Source: Nitrospirota bacterium (GTDB lineage: Bacteria; Nitrospirota; Nitrospiria; Nitrospirales; Nitrospiraceae). From it: a stretch of DNA of 40,271 nucleotides. Of the stretch, positions 16,091-23,484 are shown one piece after another. The notes under the pieces were generated by a model, which saw only the letters and a list, made by a program, of their open reading frames with translations, ran no database searches and was not told the origin of the DNA. The translations under genes were made by a program, and so were the position numbers. Positions within the stretch are counted from its first letter, which is position 1. Every line of letters starts with the position of its first letter. The DNA lies in NCBI GenBank assembly GCA_030682135.1, contig JAUXQT010000110.1:1-40271 (forward strand). Reading direction: 5' to 3'.

Positions 16091-17116
16091 TCAGTCGGAC
16101 TTCATGAGCTCGCGAAGGACATTCGTCGCATACGCGCCGGGCGGGAGCGAGAACGAGAGGGTGAGCACGCTGCCCTCAAAAGCCCAGTCCAAATCGACAA
16201 GGCGCGTCCGGAACGAGCGCCGTTCACCGCGAAACCCGCAAGCCTTCGCCGCTTCGGTGAGACTCTCCGGCGTGGCGCCGCTCTCGACCACCACGGCCCG
16301 TTCGATCTCGCCAGGCTCTCCCGTGGCCCACGACACGCGCGACCCGAAGAGGATGCCGGTAGGACTGATTTCAAACTGGTCCGCCCTGAGCTGTTCCACC
16401 GCGGCATCCTCAACCAGAAAACAGGCGCCATTCTCCATTTTCATGGCCCAGTCTCCCACCAGAATGCGATCGATCCGATCCAGCCGTCTGGCCAACATGT
16501 CGTTGAAGAAGTGCGACTGATAGGAATTGAGATACCACATGCGCTTGGACCGGCTCAGCTTGTTACGGCGAACAGGGTCCACCAGCAACTCGGCCCCCGT
16601 CTGGTAGTTCAGTCCGCTCCGTCCCTGCCGTTGCGGGCCGAAATAGTTCGGCACCCCTCGCCGCGCCAGCATGTCCACGACCAGGGGCACCGTCTCGCGG
16701 GCATGGCTGGCCACATCCCTGATCACCAACCGGAAGTGATTGCCGGCATGATGCCCCGGACGTAACCGATTGCGATGCCGCCCCAGCACGTCTACCGACA
16801 ACAACTGTTCATCCACTTTCAGCCGATCCAGCCGGTCAGGCGTCACACCCAGCAGAGAAATCATCTGCGTCGTCACGGCCCTGGCATCTTTGAGTCCCGC
16901 CACCCCGATCGCCTGCGCTTTCACCCCCAAGACCGAAGACAGTCGCAACACGAGATCCGGCGTGGAGAGCAGGCGTTTCTTGATCTTGATGTAGAGATGT
17001 TCCCCCTCGCCGCAAGGAAGATAAAGCGGACGTTCCTCGACCTGAAAGTCTTCCGGCAGAGCCCGCATCTGCCCGCCGATACCCGGTACTGTCGCAGTTA
17101 AAAACGGCATGGTCAT
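16091..17116 (-). CDS. truD: tRNA pseudouridine synthase D
   Basis: TruD makes pseudouridine 13 in tRNA-Glu. 341 residues, with the signature GVAGLKDARAVTTQ containing the catalytic Asp, RPGHHAGNHFRLVIRD, PNYFGPQRQGR and LNSYQSHFFNDML. The ATG is in a region with a purine-rich stretch upstream (GAAGAAGGGG, somewhat distant). Its TGA lies two bases before repeat A5. Slightly shorter in the insert domain than some homologues, otherwise complete. Confidence 0.93.
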   Translation of the reverse strand: MTMPFLTATVPGIGGQMRALPEDFQVEERPLYLPCGEGEHLYIKIKKRLLSTPDLVLRLSSVLGVKAQAIGVAGLKDARAVTTQMISLLGVTPDRLDRLKVDEQLLSVDVLGRHRNRLRPGHHAGNHFRLVIRDVASHARETVPLVVDMLARRGVPNYFGPQRQGRSGLNYQTGAELLVDPVRRNKLSRSKRMWYLNSYQSHFFNDMLARRLDRIDRILVGDWAMKMENGACFLVEDAAVEQLRADQFEISPTGILFGSRVSWATGEPGEIERAVVVESGATPESLTEAAKACGFRGERRSFRTRLVDLDWAFEGSVLTLSFSLPPGAYATNVLRELMKSD

Positions 17117-17200
17117 AGTGTCACAGACCCCTTCTTCATTTGCACGTCATCGCCCTTCCCACTTCGTCAACCCCGATGAGGAGCAAGACGACTCGCATGG

Positions 17201-17206
17201 TATACT
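17201..17206 (+). promoter_or_regulatory. Extended -10 promoter suggesting a leaderless transcript
   Basis: TGGTATACT contains a strong extended -10 (TG-N-TATACT). Its expected start, about seven bases downstream, coincides with the ATG at 17213. There is no ribosome binding site before that ATG and no good -35 box. Confidence 0.4.
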
Positions 17207-17212
17207 CCCCCT

Positions 17213-17866
17213 ATGCGCTTTCACTCAGTCTCCAGCCACAGAATCGATCAGAAACCTCGGACTTACCGGCTAGCGGCAGGCCTGTTCGTCGCCATGCTGC
17301 TGATCGCGCTGTTCCCGCACGACTCATCGAGCAAAGAGCGCACAATCTTTCAACAGTTCACGCAACATATCGGCAAACAAATCCACCACGACAAACAGGC
17401 CTTTGCGCGAGCGAACAACTGCCTCTCCTGGTTTTATCAGGCGACCAAGGTGCCTCCCCCGTCCGTGCAGGGAATCAGCTGGAACATGACGCCTGCATCC
17501 CAGCTCGACCGGGATTGCCCTCGCGATTATCCAGGTGGAATGGATGATGCGCGGGATGATTTTTCCAAAACCCAGTCGGTCCTCTCGGTCAGCCTGACCT
17601 TCTACGAGTTCGCCCTGGTTGCCGACCGGAATGACGATGCCACTTACGGTCCAACGGAACTTCAAGACTTGTTCCGTTGCCTCTCCCTCCCCTACCGACA
17701 AGGAGAGCCAACCTCGAAGCAGGTCGCGGCGCTGACGGAGCGATTCGACAGCTGGTACCGCAGCCGCAATATGGACGCCTTGATGGAAGGCATGAGCGAT
17801 CTCTACGGGCGAGGTTATCGTGTGACCCCCTCAGATCGCGTCGAGCTGGATCGGATGATGGGATGA
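17213..17866 (+). CDS. Exported or membrane-anchored protein of unknown function
   Basis: 217 residues. A basic N-terminus is followed by one hydrophobic segment (LAAGLFVAMLLIALF, about 26-40), a signal peptide or anchor. The mature part is helical, with conserved-looking features NCLSWFYQ, CPRDYP and FYEFALVADRNDDATYG. The last resembles an EF-hand-like acidic loop (DRNDDATYGPTEL), but I would not call metal binding. I do not recognise the family. Its stop overlaps the metallophosphoesterase start (ATGA), so the two are coupled. Confidence 0.75.
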   Translation: MRFHSVSSHRIDQKPRTYRLAAGLFVAMLLIALFPHDSSSKERTIFQQFTQHIGKQIHHDKQAFARANNCLSWFYQATKVPPPSVQGISWNMTPASQLDRDCPRDYPGGMDDARDDFSKTQSVLSVSLTFYEFALVADRNDDATYGPTELQDLFRCLSLPYRQGEPTSKQVAALTERFDSWYRSRNMDALMEGMSDLYGRGYRVTPSDRVELDRMMG

Positions 17867-18699
17867 CGCGACGCACCAGATCCTGGCCCGATCGAGTCCG
17901 CTCCTTCATCGGGCATTCGCTGAGTGAACCGCTCTACCGGCTCTTCCGGCTCGTTCCCCACTGGGAAGTCGGACTGTCCACGCATGACATGTCCCGGCTC
18001 ACCTATGTGCATGGCCCCTTGGCCGGCAAACGGGCCGTCCATCTGAGCGATCTCCATCTCGATCGCTATCAGCCACGACACGACGACATCGTCGCCACCA
18101 TCGGCGAACTCAAACCAGACTGGATCTTCATCACCGGCGACCTGCTCAACGTGCCGGAAGGCCTGCCGCATGTGTTTCGATTTCTCGCCGGCTTGCGTGA
18201 GATTGCCCCCGTCTTCATCACCTTAGGCAACCATGACCACTACAGTGGCGTGCCGATCGATCACTATGCCGAACTCGCGGACCGCCATAAGATCACCCTC
18301 TTGATCAATCAAACCACCTACATCCCGATAGAGGGTGGCGAGATTGCCATTGTCGGCGTCGATGATCCGTCATTGCATCGGGCCGACTTGAGCTGTCTGC
18401 CGCCGAGCGCACAGAACCGCTACACCCTGTTGCTGGCCCATGCCCCGAACATCCTCGATCAACTGGAAGAACACCATGCCGTCGATCTGATCCTCTGCGG
18501 CCATAGCCATGGAGGCCAATGGCGCATCCCCGGCATCCCAACCTTCTGGCTCCCGCCTGGATGCAATGGACGGATCGAGGGGCATCATGGAACGCCTGAG
18601 CGACAGCTCTATATCAATCGCGGGCTTGGATGGTCGTTTCTTCCCTTGCGATGGAATTGCACGCCGGAGATCGCCTGTATTGAATGGGTTCACGAATAG
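17863..18699 (+). CDS. Calcineurin-like metallophosphoesterase
   Basis: 278 residues with the full dinuclear metal signature: DLHLDRY, ITGDLL, LGNHDHYSG, LAHAPN and CGHSHGGQW. The chain resembles the YkuE/YaeI-type subfamily, often membrane-associated phosphodiesterases or lipid-linked pyrophosphatases. An amphipathic N-terminus (about 15-35) could bind the membrane. The start is set by the ATGA overlap with the upstream gene; a longer reading frame upstream overlaps that gene and is not credible. The substrate is unknown. Confidence 0.88.
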   Translation: MTRRTRSWPDRVRSFIGHSLSEPLYRLFRLVPHWEVGLSTHDMSRLTYVHGPLAGKRAVHLSDLHLDRYQPRHDDIVATIGELKPDWIFITGDLLNVPEGLPHVFRFLAGLREIAPVFITLGNHDHYSGVPIDHYAELADRHKITLLINQTTYIPIEGGEIAIVGVDDPSLHRADLSCLPPSAQNRYTLLLAHAPNILDQLEEHHAVDLILCGHSHGGQWRIPGIPTFWLPPGCNGRIEGHHGTPERQLYINRGLGWSFLPLRWNCTPEIACIEWVHE

Positions 18700-18708
18700 G
18701 CCCGAGCA

Positions 18709-18782
18709 GAAGACTGAAGGCTAAAGGCTGAAGGTCGAGATTCGAACCCCGAACACTTCCGCCTTCGGTCTTCAGCCTTCAG
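18709..18782. repeat. Family E hairpin (iterated GAAGGCTGAAGG)
   Basis: Left arm AGACTGAAGGCTAAAGGCTG and right arm GTCTTCAGCCTTCAG form a hairpin between convergent genes. The right arm supplies the TGA stop of the HEAT-repeat gene. Confidence 0.7.
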
Positions 18783-19413
18783 ACGACTTAATCCGCTCCA
18801 GGGCTTCCCTCGATCGGCTCCGGACCGTTTGATCCCAATCCTCCACCATGATCGTCGTCAATATTTTCTCCGCCTCGCGCGCCCGCAACCGGCCTAACCC
18901 CAACGCCGCACTTGAGCGGACATAGGCATGGTCATCTTCCAGTGCCTTGAGTAACAGAGGGACGACGGTCATGTCGTTCAACACACCAAGGTGGCTGGCC
19001 GCCATCCCGCGAATCCGATGCTGCTTGTCATCCAGCGCCCGCTGCAGGGTCGTCGCAAAAAGTTCACGTAACGCAGGCGTGACGGACTCCAAGCCTTTGG
19101 CGCGATACTCGTTCACTTCAATCAAAGCAAAGGCGATCTCCAGCTTCTTCTCCCGTCCCTTCGCCTTCTCGAACAAGGCCAAGAGCGTCGCTCGATCGCG
19201 CCGCTTCACCCTGCGTCGGTTGATCGATCGGACCACCATCCATAGGCCAGCCGCAACCACCAATCCGGCAAACGCCATGGGGATGGCTTGATCGATCACA
19301 TACTCCTGAGTCTCCAGCGTCAAACGCTTCCAGACCCAGACACAAGTAATAACGAGGCCGATGACGACCACGATGGCAGTCGGACTAGCCTGACCTAATT
19401 CGTTTCGTTGCAT
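18772..19413 (-). CDS. HEAT-repeat membrane protein
   Basis: 213 residues. Two N-terminal hydrophobic segments (about 11-25 and 43-62) precede a basic stretch (INRRRVKRRDR) and a cytoplasmic helical region with HEAT/PBS-lyase-like repeats: HRIRGMAASHLGVLND, VVPLLLKALEDDHAYVRSSA and ALGLGRLRAREAEKIL. Such domains are scaffold or binding modules. The frame stays open upstream to 19806, but that part is repeat DNA, so I use the ATG at 19413 although no clear ribosome binding site is visible. The last codons and stop lie in the family E hairpin. Confidence 0.72.
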   Translation of the reverse strand: MQRNELGQASPTAIVVVIGLVITCVWVWKRLTLETQEYVIDQAIPMAFAGLVVAAGLWMVVRSINRRRVKRRDRATLLALFEKAKGREKKLEIAFALIEVNEYRAKGLESVTPALRELFATTLQRALDDKQHRIRGMAASHLGVLNDMTVVPLLLKALEDDHAYVRSSAALGLGRLRAREAEKILTTIMVEDWDQTVRSRSREALERIKSSEG

Positions 19414-19462
19414 AGAGCCCGCATCATAGGGAGGCAGGCGTTGCGCCGTCAACGGAGGAAGG

Positions 19463-19640
19463 GAGGGGCAGCCTGGTCGTCCTCCTGCGCGCGGAACGCG
19501 CACGCTCGTCTGTCTGGTTGGCTGGTCTTTCTGGTCTATCCGGTGCTTCTGGATGAACTTCCGGTCCGACCAACCAAATAGACGAGATAGACGAGATGAA
19601 CTAACCTTTGTTCGACGCGCGCAATGGTGACCCCGGTCTC
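19463..19640. repeat. Family B element split by a family D hairpin (B0)
   Basis: Left half: an arm ending GTCGTCCTCCTG then CGCGCGGAACGCGCACG. Right half: TTCGACGCGCGCA then GGTCTCTCCC. Where intact copies carry about ten bases between the halves, this one holds the D4 hairpin. The left arm reappears inverted at 23398-23434. Confidence 0.65.
19508..19603. repeat. Family D hairpin repeat (D4)
   Basis: GTCTGTCTGGTTGGCTGGTC on the left faces GACCAACCAAATAGACGAG on the right. It is embedded in the core of a family B element, upstream of the HEAT-repeat gene. Confidence 0.65.
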
Positions 19641-19884
19641 TCCCTTGTGGCCCATCTCGCTCATCCAGCATGTCTCGCACATTTCGCGCTTCAATTCGGC
19701 GACGATTCATATTTAATGCGTATGGTAAATGCCACTCAGGATCAACCAGTCTCGGCCAGATGATCAACGTGAAAGGATTCTCGTGAGGCAGGAAGCAACC
19801 GTGCAATCCTGCACGCGGATAATGGTTTCAATTTCCCGGTTGAGCGTCACACACAAAGGAGCTACCGCTGCTAGTGCTTGAATC
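19641..19884. other. Non-coding stretch with no recognised content
   Basis: Between the B0 element and the restriction-modification promoter. A minus-strand frame is open through it (the upstream extension of the HEAT-repeat gene frame), but it shows no recognisable domain or start signal. It could be the remnant of a lost gene. Confidence 0.3.
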
Positions 19885-19913
19885 TTGATCGAAAAGCGCA
19901 GACAAGTTAGTAT
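19885..19913 (+). promoter_or_regulatory. Possible promoter of the restriction-modification pair
   Basis: TTGATC (19885-19890), a 17-base spacer, then TAGTAT (19908-19913): four of six consensus bases in each box. About 50 bp upstream of the methyltransferase GTG. Confidence 0.35.
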
Positions 19914-19960
19914 CAGCCGCTCCTTTCACCCTAGACCTCACCGGAGAGTTCGAGGCCCTA

Positions 19961-21670
19961 GTGGCAGACAACCAGATAAACCCATCAACCGCAACGCGAG
20001 GCATTCAGCTCCAGCTGATTGCACCTCTCCGCCGTCCCTTGCCTTCCAATGTAATCGAGCCAAAAGGCGTCGTGTACACAAAACGTTGGGTCGTTGAACT
20101 GCTTCTGGATCTCAGCGGCTACTGCTCGGATAAAAACCTGGTAGATGGCCTGGCAATCGAACCAGCGGCTGGTGATGGCGCATTTCTCGGTCCCATGATC
20201 GAACGCCTGGTGGAGTCGTGTGAAAATCTCGGGCGACCCTTATCAGAATGCCAAGATTCTTTAATTGCTTACGAGCTGAATGAGGAGAGCGCTGTTCGTG
20301 CGCGCGCGGTCGCCAAAAATATCCTAATGGCTCGTGGCGTAAAACGCCCGCTAGCCAAACGATTGGCCGACGCGTGGGTGCGAGACCAGGACTACCTTCT
20401 CGATGCCGACACGAGACAGGCCGATTTCATTATCGGAAACCCTCCCTATATCCGCCTTGAGGATATTCCGGAAGAAACGGCCTCGGTCTACCGCAATGCG
20501 TATCCGACGATGCGCGGTCGAGCCGATCTCTATGTGGCCTTTTTCGAAGCCGCACTTCGACAGCTAAAGCCCGACGGTGTATGCGCCTTTATCTGTGCTG
20601 ATCGATGGATGCGCAACCAATATGGGGCAGAACTTCGGCAGCTGATTAGCTCCACGTACAGCGTTGAATTGCTTCTGAGCATGCACCACGCCAACGCCTT
20701 CGACGATGAAGTAGACGCCTATCCGGCGATCACGGTAATTCGCCACAACAAACAGCGGTCGACCGTTGTGGCACGTGCCGATCAGGACGCTGAGAATATT
20801 CAGCCAAGACAATTGGCAGAGACGCTTCAGACGAACGGCCGGGACATACTGCCGCAAGGTATCCATCGAGCAGTGGTGAAAACATGGTTCAAGGGAGCTG
20901 ACCCCTGGCCCTGCCATTCGCCAGAACAGTTGGCGCTCCTGCGACGGCTGGAGGATCAGTTCCCTCCCCTCGAGATGAATGCCAAGGTGGGAATTGGCGT
21001 CGCCACTGGAAACGATCGTGTCTACATCACGACCGATGCAGATCTTGTAGAACCTTCCCGCCTTCTCAAACTCGCCCTTGCGAAAGACCTCGCGGACGGA
21101 ACGGTACGATGGTCCGGGCACTATCTCGTGAATCCTTGGAGCCACGAGGGGCTGGTCAATCTGAAAACCTATCCGAAGTTGCAAGCCTACTACGAGCACC
21201 ATGCGGCGGCCCTAAAGAAGCGCCACACAGCGGAGAAGAGTGTCGGCAAGTGGTATAAGACGATCGACCGCGTCAACCATCTCCTCACCGACACACACAA
21301 ACTCTATATCCCGGATATTAAGAACCGGCTGGAGCCGGTCTTGGATCGGGGCGAAACCTATCCACACCACAATCTGTATTTCATTCAGTCGGATGAGTGG
21401 GACCTCGAAGTACTTGGAGGCCTCCTGATGTCGACGGTCGGACAGTTCTTTATCGAATCCTATGGAGTCCGCATGCGAGGCGGCTATTTACGTTTTCAGG
21501 CACAGTATCTGCGCCGAATTCGTGTTCCCGCCCCGAAGACCTTGTCCAAGATGCAGTCTCATGAATTGAAGGACGCCTTTCGCCATCGTGACAAGCTTCG
21601 TGCAACCCAAGTGGCGTTGGCTCTTTATGGAATTACCGCTCGTACGATGGAGGCAGCGCTTGAACATTGA
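19961..21670 (+). CDS. N6-adenine DNA methyltransferase (Eco57I/PaeR7I type)
   Basis: 569-residue modification enzyme transferring methyl from SAM to adenine N6. SAM motif I is AIEPAAGDGAFLGP (about residue 66). Catalytic motif IV is DFIIGNPPYIRLEDIP (about 165), the NPPY of N6-adenine enzymes, followed by the Eco57I-like CAFICADRWMRNQYG block. The C-terminal 250 residues would recognise the target. GTG start; no ATG lies before the methylase motifs. It overlaps the endonuclease gene by 11 bases. Because the partner is PaeR7I/XhoI-like, the target is predicted to be CTCGAG. Confidence 0.85.
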   Translation: MADNQINPSTATRGIQLQLIAPLRRPLPSNVIEPKGVVYTKRWVVELLLDLSGYCSDKNLVDGLAIEPAAGDGAFLGPMIERLVESCENLGRPLSECQDSLIAYELNEESAVRARAVAKNILMARGVKRPLAKRLADAWVRDQDYLLDADTRQADFIIGNPPYIRLEDIPEETASVYRNAYPTMRGRADLYVAFFEAALRQLKPDGVCAFICADRWMRNQYGAELRQLISSTYSVELLLSMHHANAFDDEVDAYPAITVIRHNKQRSTVVARADQDAENIQPRQLAETLQTNGRDILPQGIHRAVVKTWFKGADPWPCHSPEQLALLRRLEDQFPPLEMNAKVGIGVATGNDRVYITTDADLVEPSRLLKLALAKDLADGTVRWSGHYLVNPWSHEGLVNLKTYPKLQAYYEHHAAALKKRHTAEKSVGKWYKTIDRVNHLLTDTHKLYIPDIKNRLEPVLDRGETYPHHNLYFIQSDEWDLEVLGGLLMSTVGQFFIESYGVRMRGGYLRFQAQYLRRIRVPAPKTLSKMQSHELKDAFRHRDKLRATQVALALYGITARTMEAALEH

Positions 21671-22424
21671 CAAGAGGCTGCAAGCCGCCGTCCAAAGCTA
21701 CTGGAACGCCCGAAGGCAAAATAAAGAGAAGCAGGTCAAGTCAGGGAAAATCGATGCCGGAACGCGAGGTGAGGTCACAGGAGGCACTCAGATGGGTGCC
21801 TTGGAGGTCTTAGTTTCTGACATCCTGTGCGAAGCAGGATTGAAGAAGGTCGATGTCCGCACAAGAACCGCGCTGGAGCTACCGGGTTATTTCAGAGCCA
21901 CGAAAAAATGGGACCTCATTGTCGTCTCCGACGGCGCGCTGGTCTTGGCCATGGAGTTTAAGTCCCAGGCTGGCAAATCAATCGGCAATAATGTGAACAA
22001 CCGCTCAGAAGAAGCGGTGGGCAGTGCCAAGGATATTTGGACGGCCTTCCGAGAAGGCCGCTTCGGTCAGGCCCCTCCCCCATTTCTTGGGTACTTATTC
22101 TTGCTGGAAGACCGCGACAACGTCAAAACTCCTGTCGTCAATAAAGAACCGTACTTCCAGGTAGACCCTGAATTTCGCGGGGAAACTCATCTCAAAGATA
22201 CAGCGGCCCTCCGGCGGTATAAAGGAGTCTCCTATAGCAAGCGCTACGAGCTGCTATGTCGCCGCTTGGTCCTAGAGCGGCTCTATACCTCAGCCTGTTT
22301 CATGATGGCCACGAACTCACGAAAAACCACAATCACGCAGCCGGCTGAAGACCTAAATTTTCAGCGCTTCGTCGCCGCCCTACGAGGCCACGTTGTCACA
22401 TTCCTGGGAAGCCGCAGTAAGTAG
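21660..22424 (+). CDS. PaeR7I/XhoI-family type II restriction endonuclease
   Basis: 254 residues closely following PaeR7I as I know it: an N-terminal helix with AVQSYW, then LPGYFRATKKWDLIVV, LAMEFKSQAGKSIGNN, NNRSEEAVGSAKDIWTAF, and YELLCRRLVLERLYT. The D of KKWD and the E and K of EFK form the PD-(D/E)XK nuclease centre. PaeR7I and XhoI cut CTCGAG, so the same target is predicted. The reading frame is open to 21588, but the TTG at 21660 aligns with the PaeR7I start and has GGAGG six bases upstream, within the end of the methyltransferase gene. The overlap would couple nuclease synthesis to methylase translation. Confidence 0.88.
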   Translation: MNIDKRLQAAVQSYWNARRQNKEKQVKSGKIDAGTRGEVTGGTQMGALEVLVSDILCEAGLKKVDVRTRTALELPGYFRATKKWDLIVVSDGALVLAMEFKSQAGKSIGNNVNNRSEEAVGSAKDIWTAFREGRFGQAPPPFLGYLFLLEDRDNVKTPVVNKEPYFQVDPEFRGETHLKDTAALRRYKGVSYSKRYELLCRRLVLERLYTSACFMMATNSRKTTITQPAEDLNFQRFVAALRGHVVTFLGSRSK

Positions 22425-22438
22425 CGACACCGCATGAG

Positions 22439-22990
22439 CTAGTAATAGCTCGGACACGGCTTTCCGTAAACTGACGAGGCTCCGTGAATCTTCAGCTCCG
22501 AAGCTCCTGAAAAAAACTCTTTGCCGTTCAGAATTTTCGTCTTTAACAAAGCCTGCAACATCTCTCTTCGACCGCCATCGATAAAGCCTCTCATGTCATT
22601 TGTGACAAAAACACTTCTACCCTCTCGAGCATGCGCGTCAAGAATCATTGCATCTCGAAGTTGCCGACGCTGACCATTGGAGAGTTGCCCTCGACTACCA
22701 GACTTTGGAAATGAACCATTTGAAATGATTTGAATTATGGATTCCATGTAATCGTCGCCACCACCGACAACACAATTACCCACTTCACTCTCACCTATGA
22801 TGCCAAGCTCTAGGACTTTCCCCAGCCCTGCCACCTGCAATCGTCTATCGCCATGGCCGAGTTCTCGTTCTGTCACCGAAACAACGACAACGTCCCAACC
22901 CATAGATCTTGCAAGTTCAATCAAATCGTCTCCTGGCAACACGTTGATATCAAGAGTTACGGTCTTCAACTGTGTACCCTCCCTAGGCAA
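22439..22990 (-). CDS. PIN-like nuclease domain protein
   Basis: 183 residues. Spaced acidic residues follow a PIN-domain pattern: TLDINVLPGDD near the start, SVTERELG about 30 residues later, RDAMILDAHA in the middle and VFVTNDMRGF towards the end (the typical TND motif). Such proteins are metal-dependent RNases, often toxins, but no antitoxin-sized gene is next to it. It is tail-to-tail with the endonuclease, 14 bp apart, and more AT-rich than the core genes around. It is probably part of the same defence cassette. The start is ambiguous among nearby codons. Confidence 0.6.
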   Translation of the reverse strand: MPREGTQLKTVTLDINVLPGDDLIELARSMGWDVVVVSVTERELGHGDRRLQVAGLGKVLELGIIGESEVGNCVVGGGDDYMESIIQIISNGSFPKSGSRGQLSNGQRRQLRDAMILDAHAREGRSVFVTNDMRGFIDGGRREMLQALLKTKILNGKEFFSGASELKIHGASSVYGKPCPSYY

Positions 22991-23090
22991 AGAGCATGAG
23001 CACGAATACTAGTTGGCACTCAGAGTTACGTGGAGCCAAACTAAAGTCTACATGCCAACGCTCCCAAATACTCGCTCATCATTTCTTCAG

Positions 23091-23185
23091 GGATGGGGGC
23101 TGACTGACCTTCCACTGCGCGCGTCCAACGAGGGCCTTCTGAGGCCGCGCGTTGCGCGAGCACAGAAGATCATCAGCCTCCATCC
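23091..23185. repeat. Family B element (B1)
   Basis: Arms GGATGGGGGCTGA and TCAGCCTCCATCC (12 of 13 paired) flank a core starting TGCGCGCGTCCAACGAGGG and ending CGCGTTGCGCGAGCAC. The core is nearly identical to B4 at 30.9 kb, while the arms are unrelated to it. Confidence 0.8.
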
Positions 23186-23220
23186 TATCCCCTCCTCGAC
23201 TCCAACCATCTACTATGGGG

Positions 23221-23308
23221 AGTGGCCAAGGTTGCCCTTTACTGCGCGCATTGGACGAGCACCTTCTGAGCGTGCGCGTTCTGCGAGCAAGAAGGGCACC
23301 TGGCCACT
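23221..23308. repeat. Family B element (B2)
   Basis: Arms AGTGGCCAAGGTTGCCCTT and AAGGGCACCTGGCCACT around a core TGCGCGCATTGGACGAGC ... GCGTTCTGCGAGC. Second of three adjacent copies. Confidence 0.8.
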
Positions 23309-23346
23309 CTTCGTCTCCCTCCAAGTTCGCTCACCTATCTCTTCAA

Positions 23347-23435
23347 GGGCTGCCTGGTCGATCCTCTAGTGCGCGCGTCGAACGAGCACATTCTGATCGT
23401 GCGCGTTCCGCGAGCAGGAGGACGACCAGGCTGCC
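23347..23435. repeat. Family B element (B3), right bracket of the restriction cassette
   Basis: Arms GGGCTGCCTGGTCGATCCTC and GAGGACGACCAGGCTGCC around TGCGCGCGTCGAACGAGCAC ... CGTTCCGCGAGCA. The right arm plus half-core (23398-23434) is the inverted copy, 36 of 37 bases, of 19468-19504. Confidence 0.82.
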
Positions 23436-23484
23436 CGCCTCCCCCCTCTTGAATCTCCGTTCTAGTGCGGACTATCCTCAGCTC

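Noticed and set aside
18733-18752. GATTCGAACCCC resembles the T-arm of a minus-strand tRNA.
   Set aside because: No acceptor, D or anticodon stems can be found around it; it is the loop of the family E hairpin.
19414-19806. N-terminal extension of the HEAT-repeat protein in the same frame.
   Set aside because: It runs through B0 and D4 repeat DNA; the membrane protein is complete from 19413.
20455-20520. Methyltransferase as a type IIG single-chain enzyme.
   Set aside because: No nuclease motif precedes the methylase domain, and a separate PaeR7I-like nuclease gene follows, so a two-gene type II system fits better.
23091-23435. Three regularly spaced repeats, CRISPR-like at first sight.
   Set aside because: The repeats are palindromic elements with complementary arms, unequal cores and no spacer structure; no cas genes nearby.
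23013-23484. Open reading frames through the three family B elements, including an upstream extension of the MarR gene.
   Set aside because: They are translations of palindromic repeat DNA with low-complexity Arg/Ser/Ala content and no start signals.
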